Positions 8,770 through 15,391 of a stretch of DNA of 26,894 nt are shown here, one piece after another. The position numbers and the translations under genes are program-made. Source of the stretch: a virus; IMG/VR virus record IMGVR_UViG_3300034280_000269, positions 1 to 26,894 of that record. One strand, 5' to 3'. Numbering within the stretch: the stretch's first letter is position 1; each line of letters opens with the position of its first letter. The notes below the pieces were generated by a model. It did not search any database. It was not told the origin of the DNA and saw nothing but the letters and a program-made list of their open reading frames with translations.

Positions 8770-9363
8770 ATGTCCACACCACTGATCAATGTTGCTTCGG
8801 GTCACTACGATGCCACTTACAACGCACTCGCTCTTGGAAAAACTGAGGATGGTTGGGAGATTGACATCATCCATAAAGGGATGATTGTGACTGCTGAAGA
8901 ATGGGCTGAGAACGAACTTGACCTGATTGGTCGAGGAGCCCAGATTCGCATCCGCGCAATCCTCAAAGAATGGGACTCCCCAGGTCTGATGTCAGCCTTA
9001 TGGGGTTCACCTGCATTCTCCACCGGAGTCAACGAGTTCGGTGAAATGCTTTGCGTTGGTGAGTCTGCTGTTCGGGGAATTGACGCTCAGGGTAACACCC
9101 GCGCCAAAGCCTTGGTTCTGACTGCTGGCTCCTGCCATTTCAACAAAGGCTCGGTTCAAGGTGAAGGTTTCTACCACGGTTCAACCACTAGTGGCATCAG
9201 TGACCTTGGCTTGGGTGTCATCACCTTCCATCGAACCATCCTGACTCCTGATTCGATCTCCAAGATCAATTTGAACAACAAGCCCCGAGTTGTGCCGGTT
9301 GAGTTCATGGCATTCTTCACCCAGATTGATACAGGCAACACCCGGTTCTTAACGGTAACCTAA
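8770..9363 (+). CDS. Putative major tail tube protein
   Basis: A 197-residue protein with a good ribosome site (GGAG at 8758) before ATG 8770. It has the size and beta-rich character of tail tube proteins: MSTPLINVASGHYDATYNAL at the start, then EDGWEIDIIHKG, an IGRGAQIRIRAILKEW strand and loop, and a C-terminal FHRTILTPDSI...FMAFF stretch. The neighbour is a tape-measure-like gene, the expected order. It is preceded by the longest non-coding spacer of the connector block (38 bases), with no convincing promoter. The role is inferred from size, fold character and position. Confidence 0.62.
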   Translation: MSTPLINVASGHYDATYNALALGKTEDGWEIDIIHKGMIVTAEEWAENELDLIGRGAQIRIRAILKEWDSPGLMSALWGSPAFSTGVNEFGEMLCVGESAVRGIDAQGNTRAKALVLTAGSCHFNKGSVQGEGFYHGSTTSGISDLGLGVITFHRTILTPDSISKINLNNKPRVVPVEFMAFFTQIDTGNTRFLTVT

Positions 9364-9367
9364 TTCA

Positions 9368-11059
9368 ATGGCTGACAACAAGCTGGAAATTGAGATCATC
9401 GACGATGGGGATGGTGGTGCAACATCACTGTCCCCCGATGATTTCTCATCAATTCGTGAGTTCAACAAGGCATTAGCCCGGTTGAAAGCCGAAACTCGTG
9501 CGCAAGAGTTTGAAGCCAGTCAGGAGTTGAAAGCTCGTCGAGCCAATCTCAAGAATCAAAAGGCAACTTTGGATGAAGAGAAGCAGGCTCGAAAGACTGG
9601 CGTTGAACAGATCCGCATGGAGGTTCAGGAACGCAAAGCACGACGACAGCTTGATGTAGTTGTTCAACAGGAAGAACGGGCGCGAGAAGCCGAGATCAAC
9701 AAACGTGATCGACATCGGGAAATGATGTTGCGTCACATCCTGGGTGCAGTCAATCCAAACTCCACCTTCCAATACCGGATGAGCAGCATCTACGGTTTGC
9801 TCAACACGGCTGGGGTTACTTCCTCCAGAGAAAGTTCTGGCGAGGAAAATGAAAATGGTGAACGTGGTGTCTATGACCGAGTTCATGACATCATGGAAGC
9901 GGCTGCATCAGGCATCAAAAGCCTGTTTGGTCAAACAACCACATTCTTTGCTTCATTGTTTGGCAAAGCTGCACTGTCCTCTGTTGTTTCACCAACATCA
10001 TCACCAAATGTTCCACCGATTGATCCAGCTTCAACACAAGAACTGGTCATGCCCGGTGAAACAGAAACAGACATGCCGTGGTGGTGGAGCTATCGACCAC
10101 AAAAGTTTCGTCCCAAATGGTACATCGAATCAATGCGCCCCAGTGGTGCATTGAATGCTGGTAGCCAAATGATGGGAATGGCTATTCCACCAGTCCCAGT
10201 TAATCCATACCCAACCGCAGCAGGTGGTGCTGGTGGTGGAGGTGCAATTCCTCCAATCGCAGCAGGTGGTGGTGGAGGTACAATTCCTCCAATTGCTGCT
10301 GGTGCAAGTCCTGGTGGTCAAGGTGGTGGTGGTGGAAGCGGAAAATTCTTAGCGGCAGGAATTGCCCTTCGTGGAATGTCAGCATTAGGTCTTGGCATTG
10401 CCGGTTTCGCAGCAGGAGCATTGGTTGCAACAACTGCTCTGACTGCACTCTATGGGGCAACCAATCTTCTTTCCAGAAGGTTTGTTGGTGTGGCTGATGA
10501 AATTGGTCAATGGTCGATTGCAATGACCATGGCAAAAACTGAAACCACTCTCCGAACCATGGCATTTAACATGGAACGGGCAAACAGGTTTGGTGAGCAG
10601 TTTGCTGAGTTCGAGAAAGCAAAGACTACAGCCAACATTGGGATGGCTAAGTTGTATGACTCAATCACAATGCCATTCATGCCTCTGGTAACAGGGTCAT
10701 ACAATCTTCTGGGAAAGATTGCTGATGGTCTTAGTGAATTGATCGACATGGCATTCACCTTTACTGGTGGAAGGTTTGTGCTTGATCTCCTTGGTGAGTT
10801 CGCCGGTAATACCATCCCCGGAATCTGGGAAGGTCTTAACAACCCAGATGGAACCCGTGGTGCTGGAGCGTTCATTAAACTCCTTCAAGACATTTTCCGT
10901 GTGCTTAACCGCAACCTTGGAATTGGTAATGGGCCATCACAAGGCGAGTTGACTGCTTCTTCCCAGTTGGCAGCGTTCCTCAACATGCCAATTTCAAATC
11001 AGATTGATCGTGTTCGTGTTAGTGGGTTCCAAGGTTTTGCTGGTGACATAGGACTGTAA
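9368..11059 (+). CDS. Tape-measure-like tail protein
   Basis: A 563-residue protein. Residues about 30-120 are strongly charged and helical (long coiled coil). About 285-325 is Gly/Pro-rich with a doubled IPPIAAGGGGG unit. About 327-368 is a strongly hydrophobic segment (IALRGMSALGLGIAGFAAGA) that could cross a membrane. The rest is helical with Phe-rich stretches. This coiled coil plus hydrophobic segment layout is typical of tape measure proteins, which set tail length and may enter the host membrane during DNA delivery. It is short for the class. By the rough rule of about 0.15 nm per residue the tail would be about 85 nm, which is only an estimate. No lysozyme or peptidase domain is evident. 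Confidence 0.68.
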   Translation: MADNKLEIEIIDDGDGGATSLSPDDFSSIREFNKALARLKAETRAQEFEASQELKARRANLKNQKATLDEEKQARKTGVEQIRMEVQERKARRQLDVVVQQEERAREAEINKRDRHREMMLRHILGAVNPNSTFQYRMSSIYGLLNTAGVTSSRESSGEENENGERGVYDRVHDIMEAAASGIKSLFGQTTTFFASLFGKAALSSVVSPTSSPNVPPIDPASTQELVMPGETETDMPWWWSYRPQKFRPKWYIESMRPSGALNAGSQMMGMAIPPVPVNPYPTAAGGAGGGGAIPPIAAGGGGGTIPPIAAGASPGGQGGGGGSGKFLAAGIALRGMSALGLGIAGFAAGALVATTALTALYGATNLLSRRFVGVADEIGQWSIAMTMAKTETTLRTMAFNMERANRFGEQFAEFEKAKTTANIGMAKLYDSITMPFMPLVTGSYNLLGKIADGLSELIDMAFTFTGGRFVLDLLGEFAGNTIPGIWEGLNNPDGTRGAGAFIKLLQDIFRVLNRNLGIGNGPSQGELTASSQLAAFLNMPISNQIDRVRVSGFQGFAGDIGL

Positions 11060-11062
11060 TCA

Positions 11063-13033
11063 ATGGCTGGTGATGCAATCACAAGAGAACAGACCAAAGC
11101 CATCATCAAGCCGTATGGCTATGTTGAATACAATGGCTTTGTGTTCAATGAATTGGTCAAAACCAAACTGGAGATCACACCAGTTGAGAACCATGCGCGA
11201 ACAGGGTCTAAATATGAAGAGTACCTGTTTACCATTGAATCATTGATTACGCCCGAGGACATCAGGGCTCAGCGTTTGTCAATTGATTATGACACCCAAG
11301 AACATTACACCGACACAAACGGGATAACATCTTATGTTGACCCTTATGGTCCGTCCACACCATTGAAGAACCGTACCGGGCCGACTGACACAACTGACCC
11401 AACATTCCGATTGCTGCGTCGGGTTCTTTCCAGAGCAGGTGGTGTATTTGTATATGGCTACAAAGGTGCTGGAGAAGATTTAATCTTCAGTAACAGGGAT
11501 GACTACTACACCAGACAGGACATCTGCTTTGGACCAATGCCAAAGTTGATCTCATTCGAGCCGGTAGCCGGTAATAAAATGGCTCGGGTCGTGTTTCAAG
11601 TTCTTGTTCGCTTCAAATCAGGTTGCACAACACCTAAAAGCTATGGTGTTGTTGACTTTAATGTTACAACAGCCATCAAGACCAATGGCTCAGGCTACAA
11701 GCAAATAATCAGGAAAGGTTACCTTGAAGTTTCTTTGCCAAGAATCACAAGCACCCAGAATGCAAAATCAATCAATCCCAGTGATGATGTTCGTTACAAC
11801 GAAACTTGGAGAATTGAAGAACAATACAAGATTGTTCTTGATCGTTTGATTGGCATCAACATGCAGGGTTACCGGGTTGAACATGAGATTGACTTCTCAC
11901 CCGATCACCGTTCCTGCAATTTCTCCATTCGCTATTCCGAGATTGAATCACCAAACGCATACCCGAATGGTGTTGTCAAAATCAATGCAACCCATCGCGC
12001 TGCATCATCATTGCTTGGTGACGAGGGTAAACTTGCTGCCAGCAACTACTCCAAGTGGTTGAATGAGATGTCAGCGAGCATCACCCTCAGACCAAACATT
12101 CCACCAATCAAAGCATGGTTCATATTCACTGAAATTCTGAATGAGCGATTAGCCTATTCAACAGTCATTGAAGAGGATTTCTTTGGTGTTCTTCGTGCCA
12201 AGATCCCAATGATCCTTGACATCGAAATGGAAGAATCACTGTTCTCCCATGAATACAACTTCAAGGTCACTTGGGTTACATGGCTTGGTAACCTGAGCGA
12301 AATGCTCAACAAGACCGGAATGTTCAAACCATTGGAGTCAACCAACTGGTTTGACTGGACAACCGATGTACGAACAGTCAACGGAATCCACGGTGCTTAT
12401 CCACTTGTTCCAGGAAAGCATGGGTCCACAGCTTTTGAAGTCACACTTTGCAATTCAAATCTCTATGGTCCAGATCGTTACATTATTGACCTTGAGACAA
12501 CCCGAGGTCTGCCGGAAGAATTTGTATTCCAACTGTTTGGAACCGAATGCCCACCACCAAGTTCATCCTTCCTTGACTACCAAGAAAAGTTCTACGTTGT
12601 CAGCCAAGGTGGAAAACTAACTTACCAGCGTTACAAGAATCCGAATGACAGTTCCAGCAGGGACTACACCAGCAGCGTATCCGATGAACCACAACTTGAA
12701 CGTGGCTTCGACATGCTGGATTACTACCGTGATTCACCAGAAGAAGAATACTATCGTCAGGACTTCAACAAGGATCAATTCAAACTGATCGTTCGTGGGT
12801 ATGCCATTCGGCTTGGTGGACCAACTTCGCCAGCAGCTCACAAAGAGATCGGCGGAAAGAAGGTTGAACTAATCCCTGGGGCTGATATTATCAGCAATCA
12901 GATTAAATCAGCTTCCGGTAACTGTCCAATCGTTATCACGACTTGGGAACGGCATTATCGAATCCTTGGCAAACCAGCCGATGATATGTCACGTTCAAAC
13001 AAGGGAACTGGTGACCCTCGTAAACATCAATAA
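11063..13033 (+). CDS. Large structural protein, probably tail tip or baseplate
   Basis: A 656-residue protein starting MAGDAITREQTKAIIKPYGY, three bases after the tape-measure-like gene. It is beta-rich and aromatic-rich, with no repeats, membrane segment or Cys clusters. Features include QVLVRFKSGCTTPKSYGVVD (about 180-200) and a repeated pattern of long strands separated by Pro/Asn loops. An acidic, Tyr-rich part near EEEYYRQDFNKDQ lies at about 575-587. Its place after the tape measure is where distal tail or baseplate hub proteins are normally encoded. I do not recognise the family. Confidence 0.65.
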   Translation: MAGDAITREQTKAIIKPYGYVEYNGFVFNELVKTKLEITPVENHARTGSKYEEYLFTIESLITPEDIRAQRLSIDYDTQEHYTDTNGITSYVDPYGPSTPLKNRTGPTDTTDPTFRLLRRVLSRAGGVFVYGYKGAGEDLIFSNRDDYYTRQDICFGPMPKLISFEPVAGNKMARVVFQVLVRFKSGCTTPKSYGVVDFNVTTAIKTNGSGYKQIIRKGYLEVSLPRITSTQNAKSINPSDDVRYNETWRIEEQYKIVLDRLIGINMQGYRVEHEIDFSPDHRSCNFSIRYSEIESPNAYPNGVVKINATHRAASSLLGDEGKLAASNYSKWLNEMSASITLRPNIPPIKAWFIFTEILNERLAYSTVIEEDFFGVLRAKIPMILDIEMEESLFSHEYNFKVTWVTWLGNLSEMLNKTGMFKPLESTNWFDWTTDVRTVNGIHGAYPLVPGKHGSTAFEVTLCNSNLYGPDRYIIDLETTRGLPEEFVFQLFGTECPPPSSSFLDYQEKFYVVSQGGKLTYQRYKNPNDSSSRDYTSSVSDEPQLERGFDMLDYYRDSPEEEYYRQDFNKDQFKLIVRGYAIRLGGPTSPAAHKEIGGKKVELIPGADIISNQIKSASGNCPIVITTWERHYRILGKPADDMSRSNKGTGDPRKHQ

Positions 13034-13047
13034 CAGGAGAATGCCAC

Positions 13048-13386
13048 ATGGCAAAGAAACCCGCAAAGACCAAGCAGGAAACCAAACAAGTTGTTCAACC
13101 ACAAAACGAACCATCATTCGATGTTTCGGGTGATGATCGCCAGGTGGTGTTCAACCTCACTCTCAAGGGTCAGGAAGCTGGCAAGATTGAATCCTCAGTC
13201 TGTCTGCTCCATCGTCTGATGCTTCGGTCCCAACATGAAGCAATGACTGTCCGGGAGAACGAGGACTACATCCCCTACTACGCCAAGAACCTCTCCGATC
13301 AATTCGGAGTGTTTGTCAGTGAACCAGCCGCCTACCGCATTGCCTGCATTGTGGCTGACCTGTTTGTTGAACAAAAAAAAAGTTGA
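13048..13386 (+). CDS. Candidate tail assembly chaperone, upstream frame
   Basis: A 112-residue protein with a strong ribosome site (AGGAG at 13035) before ATG 13048. The first 20 residues are basic (MAKKPAKTKQETK), followed by DVSGDDRQVVFNLTLKG and a helical C-terminal half. The last sense codons, CAA AAA AAA AGT, lie on a nine-A run, and the next gene is in the -1 frame. That is the layout of gpG/gpGT tail assembly chaperone pairs, in which a fraction of ribosomes slip to make a longer protein. Here the pair lies after the tape measure rather than before it, so a chaperone role is an inference from the slippery site. Confidence 0.6.
   Translation: MAKKPAKTKQETKQVVQPQNEPSFDVSGDDRQVVFNLTLKGQEAGKIESSVCLLHRLMLRSQHEAMTVRENEDYIPYYAKNLSDQFGVFVSEPAAYRIACIVADLFVEQKKS
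13374..13380 (+). promoter_or_regulatory. Candidate -1 programmed ribosomal frameshift site (A AAA AAA)
   Basis: Nine A residues run from 13373 to 13381. In the upstream frame the codons read CAA AAA AAA AGT TGA, so a canonical A AAA AAA heptamer is in register two codons before the stop. Slipping back one base continues as AAG TTG ACA CCA into the next gene, giving a product of about 205 residues. A 6-bp inverted repeat (GTTGAG 13395-13400 and CTCAAC 13443-13448) lies downstream with a large loop; it is weak evidence for a stimulatory structure. Confidence 0.6.
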
Positions 13387-13664
13387 CACCATTAGTTGAG
13401 TTTGCCTGCCAGTTTGGAGTTGAATCCATCCCTGACAGACTGCTCAACGATGATGTCATGTATATCCTTCAGTTAGAAGCCGACAAGATCAACGCTTACA
13501 AAGAAGCGAGGGTCAGGTCGGCTTCAGGTCCACTCACAGCAGATGGTATTTACAATCTTGTCCTTCGGGCAACAGGTGACTTGTATCAAGCAGAATTGAT
13601 GAAAGCCAAATTCATCAACGAGGAAAGAAAACATGCCGCGCGAAGTTCTGGTCAACATCAATGA
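13383..13664 (+). CDS. Downstream frame of the frameshift pair (gpT-like)
   Basis: A 93-residue frame. Its only upstream start is TTG 13383, which overlaps the preceding TGA and has no ribosome site, so translation by -1 frameshifting from the gene before is more likely than independent initiation. It contains LVEFACQFGVESI, ADKINAYKEARVRSASGPL and YNLVLRATGDLYQAELMKAKF. It is helical and soluble, with no recognised enzymatic motif. The last 32 bases overlap the portal gene. Confidence 0.6.
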   Translation: MTPLVEFACQFGVESIPDRLLNDDVMYILQLEADKINAYKEARVRSASGPLTADGIYNLVLRATGDLYQAELMKAKFINEERKHAARSSGQHQ

Positions 13665-14931
13665 CCTCTTAAACACCCAAGTCACTGACTACGTTCCCGG
13701 CACCTACTGGGCACAATGGGGCTACACCCGCAACCGTCCCCTCTTCAACACTTACACCATCCGGGAGATGTTGATTGACCCCCGAGTTCGCTTTGGACTC
13801 TGGATCATCAAAGGTCACCTGATGGCAAAGGCCAAGTTCAAGGTTGAATCCGACACCCCAGATGTTCAAGAGTTTGTCCAAGACCAGATCAAACGATTCT
13901 GGAAGCAGGGTGTCACCCAAGCTCTCAAGGCAATCGAATGGGGCTACAGCGGCGCAGAGGTCCAATACGAGCAGGACGAAAAGACTGGCCGAGTGGTCTA
14001 TGCCAAGCTCAATGACTTCGAGCCCCCATCAGTCAAGATTGTCACCAACAAGGGTGAACGGGTTGGTCTGTTGGTATCCAACTATCAAACGATCAACATG
14101 GCTCCCGGCAAAGCAATCTACCTTGGTGGTCCCAAGGCATTCCACCATGTCCATTGGAAGGAATACAACAAGCACTACGGTCTGTCCCGACTCTATGCTG
14201 CCCACGTTCCATGGAATGAAATCTGGTCTGAAGGTGGCTACCGGGATGTTCGTCGGTTGTGGTTCTACAAGAACGCATTTGAAGGTGGCATCATGCGACA
14301 CCCTCAAGGAACCGTCAAACTCCCCAGTGGCCAGGTTCGCTCCTACCAAGACATCGCTCAGGAGATGATTGAGAAGAAGCGAGCTGGAGCTGTTTTGACT
14401 CTCCCCTCCGACACCGATCAACGTGGCAACCCGCGCTGGGATTATGAGCCAGCCAAAGGCAACACCATCCCGGCTGGTCTGTTTGAATACGGTCAGTCCC
14501 TTCGAGTCGAGATCCTTGAAGCCTTGGGCATTCCTCCCGAGGTCATCGAGTCATCCGGCTCCCAAGGGTTCGGCTCCTCATCCGGCAGAAGTATCCCCGA
14601 GGATGCTTTCTACTCGGTCCTCTTCGAGCTGCTGCTGAACCTGACCAACGATGTTGTGGAACAGATCGTTCGTCCGTTGGTTCAAATCAACGCACAACTG
14701 GGCCTGCTCCCCTACGACACCTTCGATGTGATGCCCTTCCCCCTCAATTCGATGCCGGGCAATGGGATGACCGATGGGGAGCTGTTCCCGACCGATGAAA
14801 TGCTCAACCCCATGGCAGCAATGGGCCAGCAACCGGGTCAACCGGGACAGCCCGGTACGCCCCCCGTTGAAGGGGATGAAGATGAGGTTCCAGCTGATGA
14901 GGCTACCCCTGACCTTGGATTGGTGGCTTAA
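13633..14931 (+). CDS. Phage portal protein (Mu gp29 / DUF935-like)
   Basis: A 432-residue protein from ATG 13633, with GAGGAAAG just upstream. Portal signatures are RFGLWIIKGHLM near the start, IEWGYSGAEVQYE (about 101-113), FHHVHWKEYNKHYGLSRLY (about 170-188) and WFYKNAFEGGIM (about 210-221). The part ILEALGIPPEVIESSGSQGF (about 294-313), followed by a helical stretch ending in VRPLVQIN, matches the gp29-like type. The C-terminus is a Pro/Gln-rich disordered tail. The portal forms the dodecameric DNA gateway of the capsid. No terminase or capsid gene is adjacent, which is unusual. Confidence 0.85.
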   Translation: MPREVLVNINDLLNTQVTDYVPGTYWAQWGYTRNRPLFNTYTIREMLIDPRVRFGLWIIKGHLMAKAKFKVESDTPDVQEFVQDQIKRFWKQGVTQALKAIEWGYSGAEVQYEQDEKTGRVVYAKLNDFEPPSVKIVTNKGERVGLLVSNYQTINMAPGKAIYLGGPKAFHHVHWKEYNKHYGLSRLYAAHVPWNEIWSEGGYRDVRRLWFYKNAFEGGIMRHPQGTVKLPSGQVRSYQDIAQEMIEKKRAGAVLTLPSDTDQRGNPRWDYEPAKGNTIPAGLFEYGQSLRVEILEALGIPPEVIESSGSQGFGSSSGRSIPEDAFYSVLFELLLNLTNDVVEQIVRPLVQINAQLGLLPYDTFDVMPFPLNSMPGNGMTDGELFPTDEMLNPMAAMGQQPGQPGQPGTPPVEGDEDEVPADEATPDLGLVA

Positions 14932-14953
14932 CACCCCCGTATTCTTCGCAAAA

Positions 14954-14999
14954 AGGGGTCACCAGCGTTAGATCGACCCCTAATTGGTGTCACAACACC
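14954..14999 (+). terminator. Two short hairpins after the portal gene
   Basis: AGGGGTC (14954-14960) pairs with GACCCCT (14975-14981), 7 bp. It is followed by GGTGT (14986-14990) and ACACC (14995-14999), a 5-bp stem with a CACA loop. They start 23 bases after the portal stop and could end the structural transcript, but there is no U-tract, so intrinsic termination is uncertain. Confidence 0.35.
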
Positions 15000-15074
15000 C
15001 TGAACCCCTGATCGTGCGTTATAGGTCAAATTTAGAGGCTACCCCCGGCACCCCCCTATCTCTGGAGGAAAACC

Positions 15075-15242
15075 ATGCCCGAGGGATTTCCCGGATTTTC
15101 CCGGTCCATGGTGTTGACAAACCGGCGTGGGAAGGGGTACAAACCGAGCGCAGCGAGGTTTGGGGGGTTGGGTGATGGAGGTAGGGCGCAGAATAACAGT
15201 AGATCACTAGCGCAGTATGTATCAACCTATGGAAACATGTAA
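15075..15242 (+). CDS. Possible 55-residue small basic protein
   Basis: ATG 15075 follows a GGAGG ribosome site (15064-15068) at ideal spacing, and the frame runs to TAA at 15240. The peptide begins MPEGFPGFSRSMVL, is rich in Gly, Ser and Arg, and shows no known domain. It overlaps a promoter-like sequence, a perfect small hairpin and the left arm of a large palindrome, which suggests that the DNA is mainly regulatory. I keep it as a low-confidence gene because the ribosome site is so good. Confidence 0.3.
   Translation: MPEGFPGFSRSMVLTNRRGKGYKPSAARFGGLGDGGRAQNNSRSLAQYVSTYGNM
15114..15143 (+). promoter_or_regulatory. Sigma70-like promoter before the mucin-like gene
   Basis: A perfect -35 hexamer TTGACA (15114-15119), an 18-base spacer and TACAAA (15138-15143, 4 of 6 matches to TATAAT). 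Transcription would begin near 15150 and give a 5' leader of about 240 bases containing the large palindrome and the ribosome-site hairpin. It is a plausible start point for the 15392-21677 cassette. Planctomycete promoter rules are poorly known. Confidence 0.45.
15140..15162. repeat. GNA-loop mini-hairpin (copy 1)
   Basis: CAAACC and GGTTTG form a 6-bp stem. Inside come GA opposite GA (tandem sheared G-A pairs), GC opposite GC, and a GCA loop. This is the architecture of the unusually stable GNA-loop hairpins. A second element of the same plan forms the tip of the nearby long palindrome (15247-15265). Confidence 0.6.
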
Positions 15243-15308
15243 TTACTTCCGAACGTAGTGAGGAATAATTACATGTTGGAATAGGTTAGATACTACAAGC
15301 TAGTGATC
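15202..15308. repeat. 107-base imperfect palindrome capped by a GNA-loop mini-hairpin
   Basis: The outer arms GATCACTAGC (15202-15211) and GCTAGTGATC (15299-15308) are perfectly complementary. Moving inward, 15219-15223 pairs with 15289-15293 (5 bp), 15224-15230 with 15281-15287 (7 bp), and 15234-15245 with 15266-15277 (12 bp). TTCC/GGAA (15247-15250, 15262-15265) then leads to tandem GA/GA, AC/GT and a GTA loop. About 40 base pairs form in all, interrupted by a GGA/GGA internal loop and small bulges. As RNA it would be a long rod in the leader of the downstream gene; as DNA it could extrude a cruciform or serve as a protein-binding site or origin. It is not a tRNA. Confidence 0.75.
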
Positions 15309-15343
15309 AACCAGTTATCAATAACAACTACCAATGGTTGATT

Positions 15344-15386
15344 GATCCTGTAACATGATCCTGAACCAATCACAGGACCAAGGATC
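15344..15386 (+). promoter_or_regulatory. Possible ribosome-site sequestering leader
   Basis: The ribosome site of the 15392 gene lies in AGGATC (15381-15386). Two upstream copies of GATCCTG (15344-15350 and 15357-15363) each contain its exact complement GATCCT. A competing stem, TCCTG (15359-15363) with CAGGA (15373-15377), would free the site. The layout could switch translation of the surface protein on and off. This is inferred from complementarity only. Confidence 0.4.
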
Positions 15387-15391
15387 AGCCA

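Noticed and set aside
9473-9886. 137-codon - strand frame inside the tape-measure-like gene
   Set aside because: It is antisense to a clear coiled-coil coding region and has no ribosome site or protein-like domain; it is a shadow frame.
14984-15175. 63-codon frame in the gap after the portal
   Set aside because: No ribosome site, low-complexity Pro/Arg/Gly content, and it crosses hairpins; the 15075 frame in the same area has far better start signals.
15202-15308. A tRNA or tmRNA in the palindrome
   Set aside because: It lacks D-, anticodon- and T-arm consensus sequences and a CCA-compatible end; the pairing is one long rod.
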